DNA of 64,000 nucleotides. Source: Gammaproteobacteria bacterium (GTDB lineage Bacteria > Pseudomonadota > Gammaproteobacteria > Pseudomonadales > Azotimanducaceae). Under the pieces are notes generated by a model. It worked only from the letters and a program-made list of their open reading frames with translations, had not been told where the DNA came from and searched no databases. Both the position numbers and the translations under genes were made by a program. The stretch is taken from assembly GCA_003247835.1 (NCBI GenBank), contig QJYB01000068.1, positions 37,674 through 101,673 of the forward strand, read 5' to 3'. Below are positions 52,047 through 60,839 of the stretch, one piece after another. The first letter of the stretch is position 1, and the number at the start of each line of letters is the position of its first letter.

Positions 52047-52062
52047 AACGCGAACGGAACCT

Positions 52063-53568
52063 TCAGCGTGCGATCAGCGCCACCAGCGCATCCACGCTGT
52101 CCAGCTTCTCCACCCGCCAGACCGTCTCGCAGAGCGCTCTGGCCTGGTCCAGTCCGAGATGAGGTGCGGTTAGCTCCATAGCTTTTTCCTCCACGTCCTG
52201 ACGGTCGAACGGGTGCGCCGGAAAGCCTTTTACGTGATCGAGGAACCGCTCGTGGCGGCTGCCGTCCTCCAGCGTCAGGATGACCCGCGCGGACTCGACC
52301 CGCGGGGACGCTTCCTGCGCCGGATCGTGCACCACCTCCACGCGGTCCATGAGCGCGTGCACCGTCGTGTCGCTGAGAAATCGCTGCCGGGACTGAGCCG
52401 CGACGAAATCCAGCCTGCCATCCGCGATGATGATCGCGCAGAGATAAGGCAGGTTCAGCGCGGGCATCTGTGCGACAGCGAACGCGCCCGTCCTGCCGGG
52501 CATCTCGATACGGACCTGGCGGATTCGATGCCGAGGCAGAACCTCGATGAAGTCCAGCATCAGCTCGATGACGGGCTGGGTAGGCCCCCCTACCGGGTAA
52601 CGTTTGTAACCCACCAGTGGCAGCTCGAAACGCTCCCCGAGACCTTCCGTCAGATAGTCCGCATCGAAATCCGATCCGGGCCTGCGGAACATGGAGGAGT
52701 TCAACCAACCCGGCGTTCCGACGAACGGGTCACCCATCCCGGTGAAACCGGATTCGACCAGCAGCGCGCACTCGACACCGCGCCGGGCCGGCATACCGCC
52801 GAAGGTAAACGCTTTCTCCACATGCTCGATGTCGCGCAGCCACTGCCAGGAGCCCGAAGCCTGCTGCACGCAGTAGGAGAACAGGTCAGAAAACCGCGCC
52901 TCATCCAGCCCGATGAGCGAAGCTGCCGCCACGGCGCTGCCGAACAACGGGCCCACGCTGTGATTCGCCAGCGCTCCATCGATCAGGTTGCGGATGCCGA
53001 GCGCCTTCGGCAAACGGCAGGAAACCTCGTATCCGGCAATCAGCGCCCGCAGCGCGGCTTCTCCATCGACACCCCTCGCACTACCCAGGCACATCACCAC
53101 CGGAACGACGGCAGCACCCGGCTGCGTGAACGCCGAAGGGCAGAAGTCATTGATCTCCGCGCTGTGGACAGTCATGCCGCTTGCGAAGACGGCGTCGAGG
53201 ACGGACCGCCGCTCGAGTGTCGCCAGCACCGGTGCGGCTGCGTCGTCGCCGCTTCCGGCGGTCGCAAACCGCCGTCCCAGCGCGGCAGGTTCCAGATCCC
53301 GACACGCAACGGCCGCAGCCAGCGAGTCGAGAAGGTGTCGTCGTGCCAGCTCGCGGATGTCTTCCGGAATCTGTGCCGATCTGCTGTCGACCACATACCT
53401 GGCGAGCGGCCCGGTCCAGTTCGCCTCCTGTATATCGCTGTTCATCGTTGCTGCATCCGAATCTCCCGCGACCGATGTCTCTGCGAGCAGTCGTCCTGCG
53501 GCGAGCGCCAGCGGTGCAGCACCGAGCAGTCCCAGCGCGTTGCGGCGATCAAGCGTGAAGCTGGACAC
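52063..53568 (-). CDS. MmgE/PrpD family protein with an apparent Tat signal
   Basis: 501 residues from GTG 53568. The MmgE/PrpD domain starts with LARRHLLDSLAAAVACRDLE, and includes GMTVHSAEINDFCPSAFTQPG and HSVGPLFGSAVAAASLIGLDE; YKRYPVGGPTQPVIE carries the typical active-site region. Family members are 2-methylcitrate or cis-aconitate type lyases and work in the cytoplasm. Here residues 1-30 read as a twin-arginine signal (LDRRNALGLLGAAPLALAAG), which is odd. An internal ATG at 53445 would avoid it but has no good ribosome site. The extension is the best reading, but the start is not certain. Confidence 0.8.
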   Translation of the reverse strand: MSSFTLDRRNALGLLGAAPLALAAGRLLAETSVAGDSDAATMNSDIQEANWTGPLARYVVDSRSAQIPEDIRELARRHLLDSLAAAVACRDLEPAALGRRFATAGSGDDAAAPVLATLERRSVLDAVFASGMTVHSAEINDFCPSAFTQPGAAVVPVVMCLGSARGVDGEAALRALIAGYEVSCRLPKALGIRNLIDGALANHSVGPLFGSAVAAASLIGLDEARFSDLFSYCVQQASGSWQWLRDIEHVEKAFTFGGMPARRGVECALLVESGFTGMGDPFVGTPGWLNSSMFRRPGSDFDADYLTEGLGERFELPLVGYKRYPVGGPTQPVIELMLDFIEVLPRHRIRQVRIEMPGRTGAFAVAQMPALNLPYLCAIIIADGRLDFVAAQSRQRFLSDTTVHALMDRVEVVHDPAQEASPRVESARVILTLEDGSRHERFLDHVKGFPAHPFDRQDVEEKAMELTAPHLGLDQARALCETVWRVEKLDSVDALVALIAR

Positions 53569-53595
53569 GGGAAATTCCAGGACCGGACGTTCCAA

Positions 53596-53627
53596 ATAAC
53601 AGAACACAGTTCTGTTTTCATTACAAT
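53596..53627. promoter_or_regulatory. Palindromic operator in the divergent PrpD/esterase promoter
   Basis: AACAGAACACAGTTCTGTT (53598-53616) has two 8-base inverted arms around ACA. The plus-strand TACAAT (53622-53627) and minus-strand TTGTAA/TGTTAT (53627-53622 and 53601-53596) elements overlap it, so a bound dimer would block both directions. The IclR regulator encoded in the minus operon is the obvious candidate. Confidence 0.55.
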
Positions 53628-53679
53628 ATCCGAGTGCTATAAACCGCCTGTCAGCCAGCGCGGTGACGGACGGGATTCC

Positions 53680-55314
53680 ATGAACAAGGGGGATGAGGAG
53701 TTGAAACGTCGCACGGTCCTTGGCGCCGGACTCGTCGCCGCAGGAAGCGCGGCACTCTATCCAGGCAGCGGGCTCGGAAACCGGGAACCGGTCGTGACAA
53801 CCGCGCAGGGCAGGGTTCGCGGAATGACCGCTGCATCCGGCGTCCATGTGTTCAAAGGGATGCGCTACGGCGCGTCTACGACAGGTGTCCTGCGCTTTCT
53901 GCCCCCCGCCCCACCACCGACCTGGTCCGGTGTTCGAGATGCGTTCGAGTACGGAGATCAGTCTCCGCAAGCCAGGACCCGCCTTGCAGGATCCCAGCCC
54001 ATGTCGGATGACTGCCTGCGAATCAATGTCTGGACACCGGGACTTGATGACGCCCGGCGTCCGGTGATGCTCTGGTTTCACGGCGGCGGTTTCGAAGCCG
54101 GTACGGGCTCCATGCCGCTGTACGACGGCACCAACATGGCCCGGCGCGGGAATGTCGTGGTCGTAACGGTCAATCACCGACTGAACGTCTTCGGTCACTG
54201 CTACCTCGGTGGATTGCTTGGAGAACAATTCCAGCAGTCGGGTAACGCAGGTTATCTCGATCTGATCGCCGCGATGCGCTGGGTACGCGAAAACATTGCC
54301 GGCTTCGGCGGTAATCCGGACAGCGTCATGATCTACGGCCAGTCCGGTGGGGGACGCAAGGTGAGTCTGTGTTATGCCGGCTCAGATGCCGCGGGCCTGT
54401 TTCATCGGGGCGTGGTGCAGAGCGGTTCGCATCTCAAGATCCAGACACAGGAACAGGCCAACGAGCTCTCGGAGCAGCTGCTGAAGGTGCTCGACATTCC
54501 TGCAAAGGAAGCAAGGCGGCTGCAGACCATCGACGTGGAAACGCTGACCCGCGCGCAGCTCGAAGTAATCGCGTCTGCCGGAAGGCGGTTCTCTCCCGTG
54601 CTCGACGGCATGACGTTCACCACCCAGCCCTGGTTACCGGAAGCGCCGAGCCTGTCGAGCCACATTCCGATGATGCTCGGTACCACCCGGACAGAGCTCA
54701 CCAACCAGATGGGCGGCATTCCGGGGATCTTCGATATGGATGAGGCTCAGGCGAAGGCGCGCCTGCAGAGGTTCCTGTCAGCGGAGCACATCGACGAAGG
54801 CTGGGCCATCTTCCAGGGATCACGTCCGTCGGCTTCTCCCTCGGAGGTCTTTTTCACCATGGCGTCGGCCCGCGGCTACTACCTCGATCAGATGATCATG
54901 GCAGAGCAGCGTGTGCGGGCGGGCGGCTCCGGCAACACCTTCGTTTACCGCCTGATGTGGCGTCAGCCAGTGGAAGGTGGTCGCCGGGTTTCACAGCATT
55001 CCCTGGATCTTCCTTTCATGTTCGACAACGTGGCCACCGTCCCCGATATCACAGGCCCGGAGACGGCAGAGACCCGGGCGATGACCAACTGCATGGCTAA
55101 CTCCTGGATCGCATTCGCGCGGACCGGCGATCCGAACAATGCCGACATCCCATCCTGGGCGCCCTACGATCTCGAACACCGCAACACGCTGCTGTTCGAC
55201 GTTCCGCCCGTTGCGGTGGACGATCCCTACAAGGCGGAGCGGGAATTCATCACCCGCTTTCCCAGCCAGCAGGACGGTGGTCTGGCCCTGCATCGACGCA
55301 CGCCGGCGACCTGA
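53680..55314 (+). CDS. Carboxylesterase type B with a Tat-type signal
   Basis: 544 residues from ATG 53680, which follows ACGGGATTCC. Residues 9-30 (LKRRTVLGAGLVAAGSAAL) form a twin-arginine signal. The esterase features are RFLPPAPPPTWSGVRDA, DDCLRINVWTP, WFHGGGFEAG, GQSGGG with nucleophile Ser222, and SQHSLDLPFMFDN with the catalytic His region. It should hydrolyse esters in the periplasm. GQSGGG replaces the usual GESAGG. It is divergent from the PrpD/IclR operon across the palindrome and so probably co-regulated with it. Confidence 0.9.
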   Translation: MNKGDEELKRRTVLGAGLVAAGSAALYPGSGLGNREPVVTTAQGRVRGMTAASGVHVFKGMRYGASTTGVLRFLPPAPPPTWSGVRDAFEYGDQSPQARTRLAGSQPMSDDCLRINVWTPGLDDARRPVMLWFHGGGFEAGTGSMPLYDGTNMARRGNVVVVTVNHRLNVFGHCYLGGLLGEQFQQSGNAGYLDLIAAMRWVRENIAGFGGNPDSVMIYGQSGGGRKVSLCYAGSDAAGLFHRGVVQSGSHLKIQTQEQANELSEQLLKVLDIPAKEARRLQTIDVETLTRAQLEVIASAGRRFSPVLDGMTFTTQPWLPEAPSLSSHIPMMLGTTRTELTNQMGGIPGIFDMDEAQAKARLQRFLSAEHIDEGWAIFQGSRPSASPSEVFFTMASARGYYLDQMIMAEQRVRAGGSGNTFVYRLMWRQPVEGGRRVSQHSLDLPFMFDNVATVPDITGPETAETRAMTNCMANSWIAFARTGDPNNADIPSWAPYDLEHRNTLLFDVPPVAVDDPYKAEREFITRFPSQQDGGLALHRRTPAT

Positions 55315-55325
55315 CGCAATTGGAA

Positions 55326-55350
55326 GACCGCGCACGGGTGATTCGCGGTC
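55326..55350. terminator. Weak hairpin between convergent esterase genes
   Basis: GACCGCG (55326-55332) and CGCGGTC (55344-55350) form a 7-base-pair stem with an 11-base loop between the two convergent stops. No T-run follows on either strand, so termination activity is uncertain. Confidence 0.3.
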
Positions 55351-55352
55351 AG

Positions 55353-56918
55353 TCAGTCGTCGATCCGCGACCACAGATCGACGAAGGCGCGACGCGGATC
55401 GTCGACCACACGGCTCGGATGCCCGAACACCAGGGTCCGGCGCGTCTGCTCGTCGTATACCGGCCATTCAGGCGTGCGCGGATTGTTGGGATCACCCGTA
55501 GCTGCCAGCGCAACCCAGGCGGAGGCGAGCTCGTCGGCAAGCCGCAGGTTGTCCGCCTGCGGGCCGCTCAGCGCCATCCGCACGTCATGCATCGCATAGG
55601 AGTTGTCCACCGCGTGGGTTGCGCCGTAGCGCCCGCCGAACGCCGGGCTGGGTGCGGCCCAGAGGTACATCCAGACCGGTGCGCCTTGCTGCGCAGCCTT
55701 GCGCGAGGCCAGCACCCGGGCACCGCGGCGGAAACCCCGGTCCGTCACGATGCGGGCGTTGAGAATGAACGGCGACGCATCCGGATCGTCGTCCCGATAC
55801 ATGGAGACGATGTCCCGCGCGTTTGCGCCGGGAATGGCAGCGACGATCTCCTCCAGGTCCACCCAGGACATGTCGAACTTCGCTTCGCGATAAGTACGCT
55901 CATCGAGCGTCGAGCTGACGATAAGAGGGATGTCCCTCGCCAGGTCCGATGCTTGGGGTACGAACGGATGTTGCGGTATGGCCTGCCCGAGTACTGGAGA
56001 AAAGGATCTTGGCGCCTCCCCGCGGGCCCGATCACCAGCCTCCACCACCGCCTGTGCTGCAACGATCGTCGACCAGGGGAGCGCCTGCAGCTTGCGCACG
56101 TCTGCCCGGGTCAGGCCCAGCAGACCAAGCAGCTTTTCGGAGACCGACGCCGCGGATTCACGCCTGGTCGCGACGAGTCTGGCCCCACTCATGATGCCGG
56201 CGCGATGAAAGAGACCCCCTGCCGCCGGCATGGCGAGCAGCAGACTGACCTTCGCGCCGCCACCGGACTGGCCGAATATCAGCACCCGATCCGGATCGCC
56301 TCCGAACGCTGCCACGTTGCGCTGCACCCACTGCAGAGCGGCAACCAGATCCAGCATGCCGGCAGCACCGGAGTCTGCGAACTCACCGTCGTCAGCCAGG
56401 TACAGATAACCGAGCGCGCTCAACCGGTGGTTGACGGTAACCACCACCGCGTCACCGAACCGCGCCAGCATCTCTCCGTCCATGCCTGGCGAATTGCTGG
56501 ATCCGCCGTAAAAACCGCCGCCGTGAAATCGGACGATCACCGGCCGCCTGGCACCGGGCTCCAGGGTCGGTGTCCAGAGATTGAGCACCAGGCAGTCTTC
56601 CCCCATGCCGCCAGGCTGGAGGTCGTTGAAGATCAGGTCCGCATAGGCTCGCCGGCGGTCCGCCGGAATCTGCGGGCTGATGTTCCCCGAGGTGAGGGCG
56701 TCGCGGATGCCGCGCCAGGGCACGACGGGCTGCGGCGGCAGAAAACGGTTGGCACCGCCCGTATCGGCTCCATAGGGAATGCCCCTGAACACCGCAATGT
56801 CACCGGAGCTGATTCCGCGCAACCTGCCTTCGGCGGTTTCCACCACCGGGAACAGTCTTGCCTCGCCGAGCGCAACGTCTGTGCCTGCGCCCGTCCGCTC
56901 GGCCTGCGATGTGCTCAT
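55353..56918 (-). CDS. Carboxylesterase type B, cytoplasmic type
   Basis: 521 residues from ATG 56918, with GGGAGGAGCGG before it. FRGIPYGADTGGANRFLPP, EDCLVLNLWTP, RFHGGGFYGG and GQSGG with nucleophile Ser218 define the family; HAVDNSYAMHDVRM carries the catalytic His region. There is no signal peptide. It belongs to the same GQSGGG subgroup as the exported esterase that converges on it (38 bases between stops). The two probably hydrolyse related esters inside and outside the cell. Confidence 0.88.
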   Translation of the reverse strand: MSTSQAERTGAGTDVALGEARLFPVVETAEGRLRGISSGDIAVFRGIPYGADTGGANRFLPPQPVVPWRGIRDALTSGNISPQIPADRRRAYADLIFNDLQPGGMGEDCLVLNLWTPTLEPGARRPVIVRFHGGGFYGGSSNSPGMDGEMLARFGDAVVVTVNHRLSALGYLYLADDGEFADSGAAGMLDLVAALQWVQRNVAAFGGDPDRVLIFGQSGGGAKVSLLLAMPAAGGLFHRAGIMSGARLVATRRESAASVSEKLLGLLGLTRADVRKLQALPWSTIVAAQAVVEAGDRARGEAPRSFSPVLGQAIPQHPFVPQASDLARDIPLIVSSTLDERTYREAKFDMSWVDLEEIVAAIPGANARDIVSMYRDDDPDASPFILNARIVTDRGFRRGARVLASRKAAQQGAPVWMYLWAAPSPAFGGRYGATHAVDNSYAMHDVRMALSGPQADNLRLADELASAWVALAATGDPNNPRTPEWPVYDEQTRRTLVFGHPSRVVDDPRRAFVDLWSRIDD

Positions 56919-57009
56919 CCGCTCCTCCCGCCATATTGTCACCGCGCATGATTTGTCACACTTCGGCAACCGGTCAACCCGTTCCATGCTACGGAGGTTC
57001 AAGCTCACC

Positions 57010-57798
57010 ATGCTCGACGTTTTTGACCTGACCGATCGAACCGTACTCATCACCGGTGCCGGCCGCGGTATCGGCAGGGGGATCGCAGAGGTGCTGGCAC
57101 AAGCCGGTGCGGACATTGCCCTCAATGCGCTCACTCCTACCCACGTCGAACGGACGGCCAAAGCAATCGCCGCAAACACCGGAAGGCGGATCGTTCCCGT
57201 GCTCGGGGATGTCACCTCGAGCGAGGGTGCGGACCGCGTCGTCGCCACCGCGATGGAGGAGTTCGGCCGCATCGACGTGCTGATCAACAACCTGGGTGAC
57301 GCCATCGGTGGGAGTCTTGTGGGTCTGCCGGACAGGAAAGGTTCCGGGCCGGTCAGCGATGCCGATCTCAGGCGCATCATCGACATCAACCTGTCCGCCA
57401 CCCTGCTCTGCACCCGCGCCGTCGCGCCGCAGATGCTCGAACGCCGCGCAGGGAAGGTCATCAATATTTCCTCCTACACGGCCGGGCGGTCGGGTGGCAA
57501 CGTGGTGCTCTACACGCTGGCGAAAACGGCGCTGATCGGCTTTACCCGGGCCCAGGCTCTGGAGTGGGCACCGTACAGCGTCACCGTGAACGCCATCGCG
57601 CCGGGGATCTATCCCGAGCCCATGGCACTGACCGAGCAGCGACGGGAGCGGTTGGCCGCCTGGGCCAAGAAGTCCATTCCCCTCGAGCGTACAGGTGAGC
57701 TCAGAGAGGTGGGTTACCTCGCCCTCTACCTGGCATCGGACGCATCGAACTACATGACCGGGCAGACGCTGTACCTGGACGGTGGTATGAGCCTCTAG
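57010..57798 (+). CDS. Short-chain dehydrogenase/reductase
   Basis: 262 residues from ATG 57010; GGAGG lies 13 bases upstream, rather far. TGAGRGIGRG (15-24), NNLG (94-97 in place of NNAG) and the catalytic Ser155, Tyr168, Lys172 (YTLAK) are present. The fold is classical SDR; substrate unknown. It is divergent from the cytoplasmic esterase by 91 bases and may be in the same pathway: an ester cleaved to an alcohol, then oxidised. That is inference. Confidence 0.92.
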   Translation: MLDVFDLTDRTVLITGAGRGIGRGIAEVLAQAGADIALNALTPTHVERTAKAIAANTGRRIVPVLGDVTSSEGADRVVATAMEEFGRIDVLINNLGDAIGGSLVGLPDRKGSGPVSDADLRRIIDINLSATLLCTRAVAPQMLERRAGKVINISSYTAGRSGGNVVLYTLAKTALIGFTRAQALEWAPYSVTVNAIAPGIYPEPMALTEQRRERLAAWAKKSIPLERTGELREVGYLALYLASDASNYMTGQTLYLDGGMSL

Positions 57799-57834
57799 CG
57801 CCACCCGGCGGCGTTCCCTGAGGAAACGGGCAGG

Positions 57835-59220
57835 TCATCGCGGATCAGAATGCTCTTCCCCGGATTCCGGCTCCGGATCTGTTCCCACACTGATCGGCGG
57901 CTCATCCGCCACGTCCGGCATCCGTGTTATACGCGCCTTGCCGACCCGGTGCTCTTCGAGCGACAGCACGATGAGGTGAAAGCTGCCTTCCGTCAGCTCG
58001 TCATCGACTTCCGGTACCCGACCGAGCCGGCTCATGAAGAGTCCGGAGACCGTGTTGACGTCCAGCTCCGCCGGCGCCTCCAGGCCGATGGTTTTCTCCA
58101 GATCGTTCAGGGAGATCAGCCCGTCCACGTCCCAGACGTCGTCCGATATCTCCACCAGGTCTCTGCCGACCTCCTCCACGTCCGTTTCGTCGTGGATCTC
58201 ACCGACGATTTCCTCGAGCAGGTCTTCCATGGTGACGATCCCGACGAAGGCACCGTACTCGTCGATGACGAGCGCCATGTGCGCACGCCGGGTCCGCATG
58301 TGATCGAACAGCACAGCGGCCTGCTGGTTCTCCGGAATGATCAGCGGGTCGCGCACCAGCTCCTTGAGGTTTTTCCAGGGTTCCTGCTGGCCCGACAGCA
58401 CGGCGTGCTGAAGATCCTTGACCAGCACGACACCAACGATGGCCTCACCATCCAGACTGTCGATCACCGGAAACCGGGAATGCTGGCTGTCCCGTATGAC
58501 GGCGAGATTCACATCCGGATCCGCGTGCACGTCGAGCACCTCGATGTTGGTCCGCGGGATCATCACGCGGCTCACCTGCCGCTGATCGAAATCGAACAGA
58601 TTGCGAAGCATGTCCGCCTTCTGATGATGGAGCTCGCCATGCTCCTTGGAGGTGACCACCAGACCTCTCAGCTCCTCTCCGCTCAGCACTTCCGCGTGAG
58701 TCGCCTCCTCGACGCCGAACAGCGCGAGCACCGAGCGGCTGGTCTTGTTGAGCAGAAAGTTGAGCGGCCAGGCAATCAGGTAGGCGAGCTGCAGCGGATA
58801 GGCCGACCAGATGGCCACCGGTTCCGCCTTTCGGATCGCGAATGTCTTCGGCACCTGCTCACCGACCACGATGTGCAGCGAGGAGAAGATCAGAAATCCG
58901 GTGACGAACGCCGTCGTGTGCAGCACGGATTCCGGTATGCCCAGCGCATGAAAGAGGGGCTCCAGCAGAGCGGCCACTGCCGGTTCTCCCACCCAGCCGA
59001 GACCCAGGGAAGCCATGGTGATGCCGAGCTGACAGGCTGCCAGATACGCCTCGAGGTTGCTCTGAATGCGCACGGTCAGCTTGGCGGCGGCGCTCCCTGC
59101 ATCCGCCATGCCTCGCACCCTGAACGGTCGCGCCTTGACCAGGGAGAACTCGGCCGCAACGAAAAAACCGTTCGCCACGAGCAGGAGAACGACGGCAATG
59201 AAACTGCTGGTGATATCCAT
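57835..59220 (-). CDS. CNNM/CorC-type CBS-domain membrane protein
   Basis: 461 residues from ATG 59220 with AGGGAA before it. A DUF21/CNNM domain (FFVAAEFSLVKARPFRVR, AACQLGITMASLGLGWVGEP) with four membrane segments leads to two CBS domains (PRTNIEVLDVHADPDVNL, SRFPVIDS; ENQQAAVLFDHMR, IDEYGAFVGIVTMEDLLEEI) and a CorC_HlyC domain at the C-terminus. It likely handles Mg/Co efflux or ion balance. It is convergent with the SDR gene and divergent from the dioxygenase gene. Confidence 0.92.
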   Translation of the reverse strand: MDITSSFIAVVLLLVANGFFVAAEFSLVKARPFRVRGMADAGSAAAKLTVRIQSNLEAYLAACQLGITMASLGLGWVGEPAVAALLEPLFHALGIPESVLHTTAFVTGFLIFSSLHIVVGEQVPKTFAIRKAEPVAIWSAYPLQLAYLIAWPLNFLLNKTSRSVLALFGVEEATHAEVLSGEELRGLVVTSKEHGELHHQKADMLRNLFDFDQRQVSRVMIPRTNIEVLDVHADPDVNLAVIRDSQHSRFPVIDSLDGEAIVGVVLVKDLQHAVLSGQQEPWKNLKELVRDPLIIPENQQAAVLFDHMRTRRAHMALVIDEYGAFVGIVTMEDLLEEIVGEIHDETDVEEVGRDLVEISDDVWDVDGLISLNDLEKTIGLEAPAELDVNTVSGLFMSRLGRVPEVDDELTEGSFHLIVLSLEEHRVGKARITRMPDVADEPPISVGTDPEPESGEEHSDPR

Positions 59221-59415
59221 GAGTGGATTCCCTGGTGACTGAACGCACCGCATTCAGCGGGCGGGGATGGACCGGAGGGGTCGCGGAAAAGGCAAGTATA
59301 CGGGCAACGCTGACCGCCACGAAGCCGCACCCTGCAGAGAGATACAACCGGCGGCGCGCTTTGATTCTCCCTAAACGGCTCATAGACTGGCTATCGCCGA
59401 CGGCCAGGAGGCGGG

Positions 59416-60228
59416 ATGAGCAGCCAGAACGATCAGCATCTCCAGAACATCGAGTCACAGGGATACACGATTCTGGAAAACGTCATCGCTCCCGACCTCA
59501 TCGATGCACTGAATTCCGCACTCGACCGGCTCGAGCAGGAACTCGGCACCACACCCGGCTGCAACCTTTTCGAGGGTCACCACACCATCCGCATCTATAA
59601 CCTGCTCGCCCGGGACCCGGTCTTCCAGGCCGTGCCCGTTCATCCTGCTGTGCTGCCGATCGTCGAGGGCGTGCTCGACAGGGGCTGTCTGGTTTCTTCT
59701 CTCTCCTCGATTTCCATCGATCCGGGAGAAACCGCGCAGCCCATACACGCGGACGACACGCTCATCGGCCTGCCGCGCCCTCACCCACCGCTGGTCTGCA
59801 ACTCCATGTGGGCGCTGACCGACTTCACCGAAAAGAATGGTGCCACCCGTGTCGTACCCGGCAGCCACCGCTTCTCGACCAAGCCCGACTACGGCACGCA
59901 TCCACAGAGCATCCCCGCCGAGATGCCGCGAGGCAGCGTGCTGGTCTGGAATGGCAGCCTCTGGCACGGTGGCGGTGCCAACCTCTCGAACCAGCGGCGC
60001 GTCGGTATCGCGATGAACTACTGCGCCGGGTTCATCCGCCAGCAGGAAAATCAGCAGCTCGGTATTCCACTGGAGCTCGCAAAGACCTTCGAGCCGCGCC
60101 TGCAGGAGCTTGCCGGTTTCGGTACCTACCGGCACCTCATGGGTCACATCGACAAGCGCAGTCCCGCTCAGGCACTGCTCGGCAGGGATGACGGATTCCG
60201 TTCGGTCTGGGATCTGATCGAACCCTGA
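59416..60228 (+). CDS. Phytanoyl-CoA dioxygenase family (Fe(II)/2-oxoglutarate) enzyme
   Basis: 270 residues. IHADDTLIG supplies His111 and Asp113, LWHGGGANLSNQRR supplies His184 and the Arg that binds 2-oxoglutarate. The start YTILENVIAPDLIDALNSAL is typical. These enzymes hydroxylate a carbon next to a carboxyl or amide group; in this cluster of acyl-CoA and P450 genes a lipid substrate is plausible. The following lipoprotein gene is convergent and begins right at the next base from its stop. Confidence 0.93.
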   Translation: MSSQNDQHLQNIESQGYTILENVIAPDLIDALNSALDRLEQELGTTPGCNLFEGHHTIRIYNLLARDPVFQAVPVHPAVLPIVEGVLDRGCLVSSLSSISIDPGETAQPIHADDTLIGLPRPHPPLVCNSMWALTDFTEKNGATRVVPGSHRFSTKPDYGTHPQSIPAEMPRGSVLVWNGSLWHGGGANLSNQRRVGIAMNYCAGFIRQQENQQLGIPLELAKTFEPRLQELAGFGTYRHLMGHIDKRSPAQALLGRDDGFRSVWDLIEP

Positions 60229-60792
60229 TCAGGATGCGGGATGGGCCGCAGCATAGTCCCGGGCACCCTGTGCGACTGCACGGGCACAGTCGGCCGGCGT
60301 CGTCCCGCCCGAAAACATATCCCTGCACGGGCCGGTGAAGATCTCGGGCCGGGTCTCCTGCAGCCACCTGAACACCGCCTCGAAGACCGGCGGATCGTCG
60401 CCTTCGAAGACGACCGAAGCGATTCTGTCGTCCGCGACCGTCAGCGTGAACGTGTCGGTAGCCGTGTAGCCTAGCGCAGAACCGAAGTCATCGGTGACGG
60501 TGATGGCACAAACCACGTTACCTTCCGTTTCCAGCCGACACGGCTGTCGCTTCTGCACCTCGTAGTGGGCTGCCTCCGCCCAGGCCTGGTAATACAGCAC
60601 GGTATCCGCATCGGATCCGGGTACGACGAGGGCGGCAAGCCGATCACGGTCGAAGGCGTAGAAAGCGTCCATGAATGCTTCCGCGGTCCCGAGGCTATCC
60701 GTGGGAGACGCTGACTCACCACACGCAGCAGCGACAGGGAGCAGCAGCGCCAGAGCCAAACCGCGCCACAGCCCCGCACTTTCATTCCGCAT
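60229..60792 (-). CDS. Lipoprotein with NTF2-like/SnoaL-like layout
   Basis: 187 residues from ATG 60792, with GGAG 7 bases before. LALALLLPVAAAC is the lipobox signal, so Cys24 is lipidated. The remainder (AEAFMDAFYAFDRDRLAALV, YYQAWAEAAHYEV, TFTLTVADDRIASVVF) has helix-sheet order of NTF2-like domains. Function unknown. It abuts the dioxygenase stop exactly, and is divergent from the hydroxylase gene, whose start is 47 bases away. Confidence 0.78.
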   Translation of the reverse strand: MRNESAGLWRGLALALLLPVAAACGESASPTDSLGTAEAFMDAFYAFDRDRLAALVVPGSDADTVLYYQAWAEAAHYEVQKRQPCRLETEGNVVCAITVTDDFGSALGYTATDTFTLTVADDRIASVVFEGDDPPVFEAVFRWLQETRPEIFTGPCRDMFSGGTTPADCARAVAQGARDYAAAHPAS

Positions 60793-60839
60793 CGCCCTGC
60801 TCCATGATGATCCGGTCTGCAGTCTTCGGAGCGTGCAGC

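Noticed and set aside
52213..53679. Upstream extension of the exported esterase by 489 residues
   Set aside because: It lies opposite the MmgE/PrpD gene, has shadow composition, and a proper Tat signal begins at 53680.
55320..56951. A 543-residue plus-strand frame opposite the cytoplasmic esterase
   Set aside because: The minus-strand esterase has the full family motifs; the plus-strand frame has none.
57850..59238. A 462-residue plus-strand frame opposite the CBS-domain protein
   Set aside because: It mirrors the minus-strand gene and shows the His/Arg/Gln-rich bias of an antisense frame.
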